Assembly: GCA_017454675.1 (NCBI GenBank)
Contig: JAFTCN010000046.1
Location: 23,354 to 87,353, forward strand
DNA: 64,000 nt
Origin: Clostridia bacterium
Lineage (GTDB): Bacteria > Bacillota > Clostridia > Oscillospirales > CAG-272
Reading direction: 5' to 3'
Below, one piece after another: positions 7,594 through 15,477 of this stretch. The notes under the pieces were generated by a model that ran no database searches, had not been told where the DNA came from, and worked only from the letters and a program-made list of their open reading frames with translations. Made by a program: the position numbers and the translations under genes. Within the stretch, counting starts at the first letter, position 1. Every line of letters starts with the position of its first letter.

Positions 7594-9426
7594 ATGGCAA
7601 AAAAGGATAACGGCACCCCGCGTGATGGCTCGCATGGCAGCCGTCTCACCGAGACATCGGCCGCGAAGATAGGCGAAAAAAAGCTGATCTCCAGGTTCAT
7701 ACACTACTACAGGCCGCACAGGGTCATGCTGACCTTCGACATGCTGGCTTCGATCATGATCTCCGTCATCGGAATGGTGTATCCCGTGATCACGAATCTC
7801 ATGCTCAAGGACCTCATACCGAACCGGAAGTTCCGTATGGTGATAATAGCGGGGCTGTCGGTCCTGGCGCTTTACGTCCTGAGACTCTTCCTCCGGTATT
7901 TCGTCCAGTATTACGGACATATGATCGGCACGAGGATGCAGGCGCAGATGAGGCGCGACCTCTTCTCCCACCTGCAGCGGCTTCCCTTCTCGTTCTACGA
8001 TGACAATGAGACCGGCAAGATCATGACGAGACTGACGTCCGACCTCTTCGACGTCTCCGAGCTGGCGCACCACGGGCCGGAGAACCTGCTCATCAGCACG
8101 ACGATGTTCATCCTCGCCTTCATCTACCTGTCGACGATCAACATCTGGCTCACCCTCATCATCTTCGCCTGCGTGCCGATCCTCATAGCGGTCTCGGTCC
8201 ACTACAGACGCAGGATGCGCGAGGCCTTCACCGAACGCCGCGCCGGCAACGCCGTGATCAACGCCTCGCTCGAGAGCAGCATCTCCGGCATCCGCGTGAC
8301 CAAGGCTTTCACCAACACACAGCGCGAGATCGAGAAGTTCGAGAAAGGCAACGGGATGTTCGTCGAGGCATGCCGCAAGTCATACAGCGCGATGGCCAAG
8401 TTCCACTCGAGCTCGAGCTTCATCACCGACGTTTTCAACGTCGTGATACTCATCGCGGGCGGCATCTTCCTCTACAACGGAAAGATAGACTTTGCCGACT
8501 ATTCGTCGTTCATCGTTTCGGTCAACCTGTTCATTTCTCCTATCAACACGCTCATCTCGTTCATGGAGCAGTACCAGAACGGCGTGACCGGCTTCTCGAG
8601 GTTCGTCGAGCTGATGGACATGCCGGAGGAGAAGGACGCCCCGGGGGCGGTCGATCCCGGCAGACTCGACGGCAGTATATCCATTGAGAATATTAATTTC
8701 ACGTATGAAAGATCCGATGAGATAATCCACGGGATCACGCTCTCGGTGAACAGGGGCGAGACGCTGGCGCTGGTCGGGCCTTCCGGCGGCGGCAAAACGA
8801 CGCTCTGCCATCTCATACCCCGGTTTTATCCGCTGAACGGCGGAAGGATCACGATCGACGGCATCGACACGGCATCGATGACCTCGCTCTCGCTGCGCCG
8901 CAACATAGGCATAGTTCAGCAGGACGTCTTCCTGTTCAACGGGACGATCTACGACAATATCCTCTACGGACGTCCCGACGCGACGCCGGAAGAGGTCTAC
9001 GAAGCCGCCGCGCGGGCCAACATCTCCGAATGGGTCGGCACGCTCGAGAACGGATTCGACACCGAGATCGGCGAGCGCGGAGTGAAGCTGTCGGGCGGGC
9101 AGAAACAGCGGCTCAGCATCGCGCGGGTCTTTCTCAAGAACCCGCCCGTGCTGATCCTCGACGAGGCGACCTCCGCACTCGACAACACGACCGAGATCAT
9201 GATCCAGCGCTCGCTCGACGAACTCACCCGCGGCCGTACGACGATTGTCGTGGCGCACAGGCTCTCCACCGTCCGCCGCGCCACGAAGATAGCGGTGATC
9301 TCGGAAGGCAGAGTAGCCGAGCTCGGCACTCACGAGGAACTCATGGAGCGCGAAGGCGGCATCTACTCAAGGCTCTACCGTCTTCAGTTCAGGGACGGAG
9401 ACACCGCCGGACTGCCCGAATCGTGA
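7594..9426 (+). CDS. ABC transporter, fused permease/ATP-binding (MsbA/LmrA type)
   Basis: Half-transporter of 610 residues that should work as a homodimer in the membrane, exporting lipids, peptides or drugs. Residues about 40-340 form a six-helix exporter domain (for example VMLTFDMLASIMISVIGMVY, then FILAFIYLSTINIWLTLIIF), and about 360-600 the ATPase: Walker A GPSGGGKTT near 394, Q-loop region GIVQQDVFLFNGT, signature LSGGQKQRL near 499, Walker B VLILDEATS and the switch histidine in VAHRLSTV. All catalytic residues look intact. It ends the plus-strand run begun by the Gfo/Idh/MocA gene. No terminator follows; instead the 3' end of a group II intron remnant lies 7 bases past the stop. Substrate specificity cannot be deduced. 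Confidence 0.93.
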   Translation: MAKKDNGTPRDGSHGSRLTETSAAKIGEKKLISRFIHYYRPHRVMLTFDMLASIMISVIGMVYPVITNLMLKDLIPNRKFRMVIIAGLSVLALYVLRLFLRYFVQYYGHMIGTRMQAQMRRDLFSHLQRLPFSFYDDNETGKIMTRLTSDLFDVSELAHHGPENLLISTTMFILAFIYLSTINIWLTLIIFACVPILIAVSVHYRRRMREAFTERRAGNAVINASLESSISGIRVTKAFTNTQREIEKFEKGNGMFVEACRKSYSAMAKFHSSSSFITDVFNVVILIAGGIFLYNGKIDFADYSSFIVSVNLFISPINTLISFMEQYQNGVTGFSRFVELMDMPEEKDAPGAVDPGRLDGSISIENINFTYERSDEIIHGITLSVNRGETLALVGPSGGGKTTLCHLIPRFYPLNGGRITIDGIDTASMTSLSLRRNIGIVQQDVFLFNGTIYDNILYGRPDATPEEVYEAAARANISEWVGTLENGFDTEIGERGVKLSGGQKQRLSIARVFLKNPPVLILDEATSALDNTTEIMIQRSLDELTRGRTTIVVAHRLSTVRRATKIAVISEGRVAELGTHEELMEREGGIYSRLYRLQFRDGDTAGLPES

Positions 9427-9432
9427 ACATGA

Positions 9433-9515
9433 ATCGGGTAGGAGGTCACCCATTAGTTGAGTGACCGACCTCCCACACCACCGTGCGTACCGTTCGGTAC
9501 ACGGCGGTTCAATCA
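9433..9515 (-). mobile_element. Group II intron 3' end (domains V and VI), remnant
   Basis: Read on the minus strand, 9510-9477 folds as a domain V hairpin: ACCGCCGTGTACC, loop GAAC, GGTACGCACGGTGGT. It is followed by a domain VI stem (GGGAGGTC...CCTCCTACCCGAT) containing a CTAAT segment that can supply the branch-point adenosine. This matches the 3' ends of Clostridial group II introns from memory, with the apical pairs of domain V changed in a compensatory way. The intron 3' boundary would be at about 9433. Domains I-IV and the reverse transcriptase, which should lie at higher coordinates, are absent; AT-rich accessory DNA occupies their place, so this is a scar and not a mobile intron. Confidence 0.78.
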
Positions 9516-9519
9516 ACAA

Positions 9520-9750
9520 TGCAAAGGTATTAATTCTGGGTTTAGAACCGTAAATGGCTCTCATGATGATGCAATGGCTTTTGTCAAATCACAAACGGGT
9601 CCTTTAAAAGAGTATGCGCCGGGGAAATATGTAGGTTATAATTCACGAGGAATCGAATTTAGGATTTTTCCTAAGCCGTTAGATAATTATTCATCCATAA
9701 GAATTTCTGGTGTCCCAGGACTGAAAGGAATCAAATTTTTATGGCCATAA
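9520..9750 (+). pseudogene. C-terminal fragment of a polymorphic-toxin-like protein
   Basis: The open frame encodes VNGSHDDAMAFVKSQ...EFRIFPKPLDNY...RISGVPGLKGIKFLWP, ending where an immunity-like gene begins (10-bp overlap). The short domain with a terminal IRISG...GIKF strand resembles the C-terminal nuclease domains of polymorphic or Rhs-type toxins; the precise toxin family was not recognised. There is no leader, delivery domain or convincing start: the frame can be extended to an ATG at 9457, but that segment is antisense to the intron domain V, and the next ATG (9574) has no Shine-Dalgarno. It is most likely the tail of a larger toxin brought in by recombination. Base composition is clearly more AT-rich than the core genes. 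Confidence 0.5.
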
Positions 9751-10286
9751 TTAAGATAATCAAAAATAATATGTTTTTTAAAAAACAAATATCTAAAGTT
9801 TTATTAAGCACGAAGATAGTATCACTAAAGGATTTGAAATATCCAAAGGAATACAAAAAGACAATCCTCTATCCCACCAATGATTTGTTGCTTTTTGAAA
9901 AACAATTTTTATCCTTAATTAAACTGTTAGATAGAAATGCACCTTTGTTTTTAATGCAAGCAGGAGAAAATGACGATTTTCGAGATTCAAGAAACCAAAT
10001 ATTCATAATAAGTTCTCCATTTTCTTTTAATGATTATATGAGAATTGAAGGACTTTATTCAATGACTATGCATTTTTCTTCACCTTGTAAATGGATCCTT
10101 TTGATTGATGAATCTTTAGAGGGCGGAATCGGAGTATTGATAGGGGAAAAAGAAATAATAGAACAGTTTGAAAATACATATGGAAGAACAAGTGAAGATC
10201 GAAAAAAGCTGGAGCTTTTTTTTGAAAAGGATGCGAAACGCAACAAATCAATATTAGAGTATAAAAAGCTTCTCTTTGGAGAATAA
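9741..10286 (+). CDS. Putative immunity protein, AT-rich
   Basis: A 181-residue cytoplasmic protein, rich in Lys, Ile and Phe, with no signal peptide or membrane segment and no family I can name. It starts within the last codons of the toxin-like frame (ATGGCCATAATTAAG), the tight overlap typical of toxin/immunity pairs, and its acidic middle (ENDDFRD, ESLEGG) could bind a basic toxin domain. Codon use (many AAA, ATA, TTA) is unlike the GC-rich neighbours and points to horizontal acquisition. Immunity function is inferred from position, size and composition only. It may persist as an orphan antidote now that the partner is truncated. Confidence 0.55.
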   Translation: MAIIKIIKNNMFFKKQISKVLLSTKIVSLKDLKYPKEYKKTILYPTNDLLLFEKQFLSLIKLLDRNAPLFLMQAGENDDFRDSRNQIFIISSPFSFNDYMRIEGLYSMTMHFSSPCKWILLIDESLEGGIGVLIGEKEIIEQFENTYGRTSEDRKKLELFFEKDAKRNKSILEYKKLLFGE

Positions 10287-10289
10287 GAT

Positions 10290-10645
10290 CACGGATATTT
10301 CTGCAAATATATCTGTCCTACAAACAGCGGTGGGACATAGAAGATTGTTTTGATTGTCTAAAAAACTCTGTCGTTCCCTCGGCTTCATACGCACATAGCG
10401 ACGAATTCTTCCGCGGATGGTGCTTTCTCAATCATGTGAGTTTGTTATATTTCTACGGTTTGCTGAATAAACTCAGAACGGCCAAACTTGACGAGAAATA
10501 CTCTCCCGAAGACGTTTTGAAGCTGACTAAGAACATCTACAAAGTGAACGAACATGGGTCGGATACGAACAGAATCTCTCATATCCAGCGTAAGACTTCC
10601 GAGCTGCTATCGTCGCTTGGCGTCGACCTATTACGTAATTTTTGA
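10290..10645 (+). pseudogene. IS4/IS1634-like transposase, C-terminal remnant
   Basis: The frame reads LSYKQRWDIEDCFDCLKN...HSDEFFRGWCFLNHVSLLYF YGLLNKL. The YKxRWDIExxFDxLKN block with a following F-R-G helix is the C-terminal catalytic-Glu region of IS4-superfamily transposases (the last acid of the DDE triad lies in WDIE). The upstream two thirds with the first two acids is missing and no start codon is available before the conserved block. About 200 bases of further decayed sequence follow, before a terminator that belongs to the next gene. It is a dead insertion-sequence fragment that marks this island as recombinational scar tissue. Confidence 0.72.
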
Positions 10646-10841
10646 GGTTTTAGTGTCTCAAATGCTTTGGTTGAGCAGGTTCAAAAACAAATTGTAGAAA
10701 AGACGGGGATATCAATCATTCATTAAGTACCAAATGTAACTACAGCATTACGCCCTTTTGCGCCCAACCATTATTGGTATATTGATGACGTGTTTATCGT
10801 TCATGAAACAACAGACGGAAAGCGCGCATGCCCGTCGTACC

Positions 10842-10877
10842 AAAAAGCGCCGCCCGCGAACGGGCGGCGCTTTTTTT
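10842..10877 (-). terminator. Rho-independent terminator of the YodL/DUF3846 gene
   Basis: Perfect 10-bp stem GCGCCGCCCG/CGGGCGGCGC (10847-10856 with 10861-10870) and loop CGAA. It is flanked by A5 on the left and T7 on the right, so it can act in both directions. On the minus strand the stem begins only a few bases after the stop codon (10876-10878). Confidence 0.85.
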
Positions 10878-11607
10878 ATCCGGCGGAATCCGCATCGGGA
10901 GCGGGAAATACGTGGAGCCTGCCGCCGATGTGCAGAAAGATCTCGGGAGACGCGAACATCTCCGAATACTTCTTTATCATCTCATCGTCGAGCGAGCAGA
11001 AGTCTTCGTCGGTCAGACCGACGACAAGGAAGCTTCCCGCGATTATGTCGCAGATGCCTCCGGTCTCGTCGCGGAGGGCTCTGTTGAGCTCGAGGCCGTC
11101 AAGCTTGCCCTCCTCGTTCACCACGAGCGCTACGGGGTCATCGAAGGGATACACGCACTCGATATATCCGTCGACCTCGTGCTGAAGCGATTCGAGCCCG
11201 CGCTCGATCTCCCGGACTTCGGGAGCCTTTCCGGGCTCTACGCGAAGGACTCGCATCCTGCCGCCGCCGTCTTCCGGCCCGGCAAGTGACGGATCGAATT
11301 CGACTTTTTTGAAGCCGATGCTGTCGCAGTAGTAATACTCGTCCGGCGCACCATCCTCCGTGCTCTCTATACCGACGATATCCGACACCGACATCGTCCT
11401 GCCTTCGTAGTCCTCGGGAAGGTCCCCGTTGAAGATCTCGTAGACGTCCTCGAGATCGTCGGCTGCGAGCGTTCCCTCCCAGATGAAATCGTATATCGAA
11501 CTGTCGACGTTTTTGCCGCGTCCGCGCCTCTCCAGCGAAGAGAGGCCGGAAAAGGCGGCCCCGGCGGCGTCACGGCCGAGGTTGACCTGATAGATCCTTA
11601 TCTTCAT
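10876..11607 (-). CDS. YodL-like/DUF3846 domain protein
   Basis: Predicted cytoplasmic protein of about 243 residues. Residues 1-95 (IRIYQVNLGRD...SSIYDFIWEGTL...YEIFNGDLPEDYEGRTMSVSDIV) match the YodL-like domain, and residues about 145-225 (YIECVYPFDDPVALVVNEEG, then LNRALRD and FLVVGL) match DUF3846. Both domains are common in Firmicutes phages, plasmids and integrative elements; neither has a firmly known role. The start is uncertain: ATG 11607 matches where the domain begins, but an upstream ATG at 11670 would add 21 residues and has GGAGG directly against it. The gene has its own consensus promoter and a strong terminator, so it is a single-gene unit within the accessory island, though its GC-rich codon use looks adapted to the host. 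Confidence 0.75.
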   Translation of the reverse strand: MKIRIYQVNLGRDAAGAAFSGLSSLERRGRGKNVDSSIYDFIWEGTLAADDLEDVYEIFNGDLPEDYEGRTMSVSDIVGIESTEDGAPDEYYYCDSIGFKKVEFDPSLAGPEDGGGRMRVLRVEPGKAPEVREIERGLESLQHEVDGYIECVYPFDDPVALVVNEEGKLDGLELNRALRDETGGICDIIAGSFLVVGLTDEDFCSLDDEMIKKYSEMFASPEIFLHIGGRLHVFPAPDADSAG

Positions 11608-11723
11608 TTGGCAAATAGACTGTTTCCTTTCTGAATGCATTGCGTTACGGACAAAGCCGTGGGCTGCCATGCCTCCGCCGGGCGGAGTTCATTCCGGAAT
11701 GATCCTGCCTGTCTGTTTACCAA

Positions 11724-11752
11724 ATTATAACACTTTGTTCATATTTTGTCAA
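11724..11752 (-). promoter_or_regulatory. Consensus sigma-A promoter of the YodL/DUF3846 gene
   Basis: On the minus strand, TTGACA (11752-11747), a 17-bp spacer and TATAAT (11729-11724): both hexamers are perfect consensus. The predicted transcript starts near 11717. A promoter this strong, with no visible operator, suggests constitutive high transcription. Confidence 0.85.
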
Positions 11753-11774
11753 CAGTTTATTCTTGATTTGTGCA

Positions 11775-11820
11775 AGAAAAACCAATTTTAATCCCGGTGG
11801 CCGATATACGGCCACCGGGA
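11775..11820 (-). terminator. Terminator after infB
   Basis: An 11-bp perfect inverted repeat (TCCCGGTGGCC at 11792-11802, GGCCACCGGGA at 11810-11820) begins 6 bases after the infB stop. On the minus strand it is followed by a T-rich tract (TTAAAATTGGTTTTT). The T-run is not contiguous, so termination strength is uncertain. Confidence 0.65.
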
Positions 11821-11826
11821 TAGCTG

Positions 11827-14736
11827 TCACTGCTGTTCTTCTATCTTCTCCATGACGAAGGCTTCGAGGATATCGCCGACCTTGAGGTCGCCGAACTTCT
11901 CGAGTCCGATGCCGCACTCGAATCCCTGTGCGACCTCCCTCACGTCGTCCTTGAACCTGCGGAGCGACGATACCTTGTCCTCGAAGATCACCACACTGTC
12001 GCGGATGACCCTGATGAGGGCGCTCCTCGTGAGCTTGCCGTCCTGTACGTACGAGCCGGCGATGAAGCCGACGTTAGGCACGTGGATGACCTGTCTGACC
12101 TCGGCATGTCCGATGATGCTCTCCCTGAACTTGGGAGCCAGCATTCCCTTCATGGCGGCCTCGACCTCCTCGATGCACTCGTAGATGATCCTGTATGTGC
12201 GGATCTCGACGTTCTGCCTCTCGGCCGATTCGGTCGCGCTTCTGTCGGGCCTGATGTTGAAGCCTATGATTATCGCGTTCGAGGCTGCGGCGAACATGAC
12301 GTCGCTCTCGGTGATGCCGCCGGCCGCGGCGTGGATGACGTGTACCTTGACCTCGTCGTTGGAGAGTTTCTCGAGCGACTGCTTCACGGCCTCGGCGGAG
12401 CCTCCGACGTCCGCCTTGACGATGATGTTGAAGTCCTTCGCACCCTCTTTGATCTGCGCGAAGAGCTCGCCGAGGCTGGCTCGGCTGTTGGCCTTGAATG
12501 TGTCCTCCTTGGCCTTCGAGCGGCGCTGTTCGGCGAGTTCCCTCGCCATCCTCTCGTCTTCGACCGCGTTGAGTTCGTCGCCGGCCGTCGGGACGTCGTC
12601 GAGACCGACTATCTCCACCGGCATCGACGGAGGAGCTATCCTCACCGGCTTGCCGCTGTAGTCCGTCATTGCCCTGACTCTGCCGACGCAGGTGCCGGCG
12701 ATCACGATGTCGCCCGGCCGGAGCGTACCGTTCTGCACGAGGACGGTCGCGACGGGTCCGCGTCCGCGGTCGAGCCTCGACTCGATTATGATGCCCTTTG
12801 CCCGTCTGTCGGGATTTGCCCTGTAGTCCTTGACTTCGGCGATGAGCAGGATGCTCTCGAGGAGGTCGTCGATGCCCGTCTTCTTCAGCGCGGACACGGG
12901 GACGCACATGACGTCGCCGCCCCACTCCTCGGGCACCAGATCGTATTTCGTGAGTTCCTGCTTTATTCCCTCGGGATTGGCTCCCGGCTTGTCCATCTTG
13001 TTGATCGCGACGATGATCTCGACTCCCGCGGCCTTGGCGTGGTTTATGGCCTCGACCGTCTGCGGCATGATGCCGTCGTCGGCCGCCACGACGAGTATCG
13101 CGATATCGGTCGCCTTGGCGCCCCTGGCGCGCATGGCCGTGAAGGCCTCGTGTCCCGGGGTGTCGAGGAAGGTGATGTCCTTCCCGTTTATCCTGACGCG
13201 GTAGGCGCCTATGTGCTGCGTAATGCCTCCGGCCTCGCCCGACGTGACGTGGGTGTTGCGGATGGCGTCGAGCAGCGAGGTCTTGCCGTGGTCGACGTGT
13301 CCCATGACGACGACGACGGGAGCGCGCGGGAGGAGATTCTCCTCGCTGTCCTCTTTTTCGTCCTCGAAGAGGCGGTCCTCTATGCTGACGACCACCTCTT
13401 TCGTGACCTCAGCACCGAGCTCGTCGGCGATGAGGTAGGCGGTGTCGAAATCTATCGTCTGGTTGACTGTCACCATCATCCCCATCATCATGAGGCGCTT
13501 GACGACCTCGCCTGCGGTGACTTTGATCCGCTGCGCGAATTCGCCGACGGTGATCTCGTCGGGAATGACGGCCTTGACCGGCTGCTTCTTGACCGGCTGG
13601 GGAGGAGTCTGCTGCTTCGAGCGCTGGTCTCTCTTTCCGCCTCCGGCTCCCTGGCGTCCCGAGGGCTGTCCGCCTCCCTGGTACCTTCCGCCCTGTGAGC
13701 TCCTGCTCTTCTGGGCGGCCTGTCTTCTGGCGGAATCGGGGAGAGGAGTCGTCCTGCCGCCCGAGCGCTGTCCGCCCTGGCTGTCCTGGCCGGCCGATCT
13801 GCCCTTGCCCTGGTCGCCTCTCTTCTGGGCAGAGTCCTGTCCTTCGCCGGCGGAGGTCTTCTTTATCTTGCCCTTCTGAGTTCCGCCGCGCGTATCGCGG
13901 CTGCCGATCTGGTCGCTTACGAAGCTGTCGAGCTTCTCATCGTACTTGGAGAGATCGACGTTCGACGTGCCGCGCGTGTCGACAACTCTGGTGTTCGACG
14001 CCGGTGTTTCGACTCTGACCTGTTCGTCGGTGCCGCCCGTCTTCTCCCTGATTACTATGCCGCTGCGTCCGCCGCGGTTCTTTTCCTTCTCTTTTTCCTT
14101 TTCCTTTTCCCTGCGGTCGTTCTTCTTCGATCCGTCGCGGGACATCGCGCTCGCCGCGCTGGTGCGGGACTCGAAGCGCTCTGTGGCAGAGCGGCTGACG
14201 CCCTGCTTCTCGCGCTGCCGGTCACGGTCCTGCCTGTCCGCTGCCCGGCCGTTCACGCCTTCCGCTCCGGAGGCCTGTCCGGCTCCGGCGGATGCGTCCG
14301 GGGCGGCGGGCTTTCTGCCTTCGTCCTTTCCTTCCGCTTCGCCCGCGGCGGTCCCGTCCTTTTCCTTCCTGTCCGCGGCATCCCCGCTTCCGGATACGTT
14401 CTTATCTGCCGCGGACGGCGCCGCCTCTTTTCCGGTGTCGGCAGCCGGCCCGGTCTTTTCGCCTTTGTCCTCTTCGGCAGCGCTGCTGTGCGGAGTCTCG
14501 GGCTTTGCCGCCTTGGCTGACGGGATATAGGTTATGCCGTCGATATAGTCGTCGATGTTCACGACCTGATACGCCCGCGTGAGTTTCTCCCACATGATGT
14601 CGAGCGCATCGGTATCCATGACCGACCCCGTTTTCACGTTGATGCCGGTCCCTGCGAACAGATCGGTTATATCTTTGGTCTTCAGACCGAGATCTTTGGC
14701 CAACAGTGTAGGTTTGAACTGTGAATTTACTGCCAT
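11827..14736 (-). CDS. infB: Translation initiation factor IF-2
   Basis: GTPase that brings initiator tRNA to the 30S subunit and promotes subunit joining. The 969-residue product has an N-terminal IF2_N module (about 1-55, [16 protein letters not shown]), a long disordered Ala/Gly/Lys/Glu-rich linker (about 80-390) that includes KEKEKEKEK and Gly/Gln/Ser-rich stretches, a second IF2_N-like module (about 395-450), then the G domain with [10 protein letters not shown] near residue 478, DTPGHEAF and NKMDKPG, followed by the C-terminal EF-Tu-like and tRNA-binding domains. The linker is longer than in many relatives. It is the last gene of the rimP-nusA-ylxR-ylxQ-infB operon in this window; rbfA, the usual next gene, is not present here. 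Confidence 0.97.
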   Translation of the reverse strand: MAVNSQFKPTLLAKDLGLKTKDITDLFAGTGINVKTGSVMDTDALDIMWEKLTRAYQVVNIDDYIDGITYIPSAKAAKPETPHSSAAEEDKGEKTGPAADTGKEAAPSAADKNVSGSGDAADRKEKDGTAAGEAEGKDEGRKPAAPDASAGAGQASGAEGVNGRAADRQDRDRQREKQGVSRSATERFESRTSAASAMSRDGSKKNDRREKEKEKEKEKNRGGRSGIVIREKTGGTDEQVRVETPASNTRVVDTRGTSNVDLSKYDEKLDSFVSDQIGSRDTRGGTQKGKIKKTSAGEGQDSAQKRGDQGKGRSAGQDSQGGQRSGGRTTPLPDSARRQAAQKSRSSQGGRYQGGGQPSGRQGAGGGKRDQRSKQQTPPQPVKKQPVKAVIPDEITVGEFAQRIKVTAGEVVKRLMMMGMMVTVNQTIDFDTAYLIADELGAEVTKEVVVSIEDRLFEDEKEDSEENLLPRAPVVVVMGHVDHGKTSLLDAIRNTHVTSGEAGGITQHIGAYRVRINGKDITFLDTPGHEAFTAMRARGAKATDIAILVVAADDGIMPQTVEAINHAKAAGVEIIVAINKMDKPGANPEGIKQELTKYDLVPEEWGGDVMCVPVSALKKTGIDDLLESILLIAEVKDYRANPDRRAKGIIIESRLDRGRGPVATVLVQNGTLRPGDIVIAGTCVGRVRAMTDYSGKPVRIAPPSMPVEIVGLDDVPTAGDELNAVEDERMARELAEQRRSKAKEDTFKANSRASLGELFAQIKEGAKDFNIIVKADVGGSAEAVKQSLEKLSNDEVKVHVIHAAAGGITESDVMFAAASNAIIIGFNIRPDRSATESAERQNVEIRTYRIIYECIEEVEAAMKGMLAPKFRESIIGHAEVRQVIHVPNVGFIAGSYVQDGKLTRSALIRVIRDSVVIFEDKVSSLRRFKDDVREVAQGFECGIGLEKFGDLKVGDILEAFVMEKIEEQQ

Positions 14737-14836
14737 ACTTTAATTACCGAGCCTTTCAAATTGTCTCTCAAAAATGATTCCTTAATATGCGGATAAAACG
14801 TCTGTGCTTTTTCCCTGCACCCCGCGGGTACGTATA

Positions 14837-15187
14837 TCAGAGCTCGTGAAGCGGCTTTTCCGCGGCGGAAAACGCCGCAGACACGGCGCGTGCGAGGTTT
14901 TCGTCGGTGACCGCCACCGCGGCTGCGCCTTCCCTTTTCCCGACGGCCGTACCGAGCTTCTCCCTGTCGGCATCCGACATGATCAGCGTCACTCCGTAGA
15001 ACGCGCACCTGTCACGCAGGCGCTTCGCCGTGTTTTCGGAATTGCCCGAGGCGGACACGACGAGCTTTGCCCTTCCTTCCTTCAGCGCGTCGCAGACGGC
15101 CGGCGTGCCGCAGACGGTCTTCCCCGCCCTGGCGGCAAGTCCCAGCGTCGACAGCGCCCTTCCGTTCTTCTCAGCCAAGGCGCTCAC
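14837..15187 (-). CDS. ylxQ: Ribosomal protein L7Ae family RNA-binding protein (YlxQ)
   Basis: A 116-residue member of the L7Ae/L30e/YbxF family that binds kink-turn RNAs. Key family features are LGLAARAGKTVCGTPAV near residues 15-31, LVVSASGNSENTAKRL, and a final strand region. It starts at GTG 15187, inside the last codons of ylxR, so translation is probably coupled. The position between ylxR and infB is the standard Firmicutes arrangement. About 100 bases separate it from infB. Confidence 0.9.
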   Translation of the reverse strand: MSALAEKNGRALSTLGLAARAGKTVCGTPAVCDALKEGRAKLVVSASGNSENTAKRLRDRCAFYGVTLIMSDADREKLGTAVGKREGAAAVAVTDENLARAVSAAFSAAEKPLHEL

Positions 15188-15473
15188 CCACGGCCGCTGC
15201 CAGCATCGCGGCTTCGTCCTCTCCCGGCGCCGAGCCGTCGCTCTTCGCGATCCTGCGGTACTTCAGCGCCTTTTTCAGGCAGGCCGGGTCGGCGCATATG
15301 TATGTGCCGCGGCACTGGGCCTTCATGCTCCTGTCGACGGCCAGTCTGCCGTCGGGGCATGTGACTATCCGTATGAGCGCTGTCTTGGGGAAGCGGCCTC
15401 CGCATCCGGCGCACCTGCGTTCGGGAACGCGCCGCTCCTTCTTCACGCCCGATGATCCAGCTGCCTCTGCCAT
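15171..15473 (-). CDS. ylxR: YlxR (DUF448) RNA-binding/nucleoid protein
   Basis: Small basic protein (100 residues from ATG 15473) of the YlxR family, reported in Firmicutes to influence transcription and RNase P. The signature RRVPERRCAGCGGRFPK is at about residues 14-30, followed by LIRIV and GRGTYICADPACLKKALK, with two CxxC-like cysteine pairs. ATG 15473 is preferred because it lies 4 bases after the nusA stop; an upstream ATG in the same frame would overlap nusA. It is followed by ylxQ with a 17-bp overlap. Confidence 0.9.
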   Translation of the reverse strand: MAEAAGSSGVKKERRVPERRCAGCGGRFPKTALIRIVTCPDGRLAVDRSMKAQCRGTYICADPACLKKALKYRRIAKSDGSAPGEDEAAMLAAAVGERLG

Positions 15474-15477
15474 GACG

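Noticed and set aside
9457..9519. N-terminal extension of the toxin-like frame
   Set aside because: It is antisense to the intron domain V hairpin, so the reading is coincidental.
12082..13698. Long plus-strand open frame antisense to infB
   Set aside because: High GC leaves long stop-free antisense frames; composition is Asp/Val/Gly-rich, has no known fold, and the infB product in the opposite strand is complete.
14727..15008. A second small gene between infB and ylxQ
   Set aside because: It is an alternative frame across ylxQ with no family likeness; ylxQ in its own frame explains the region.
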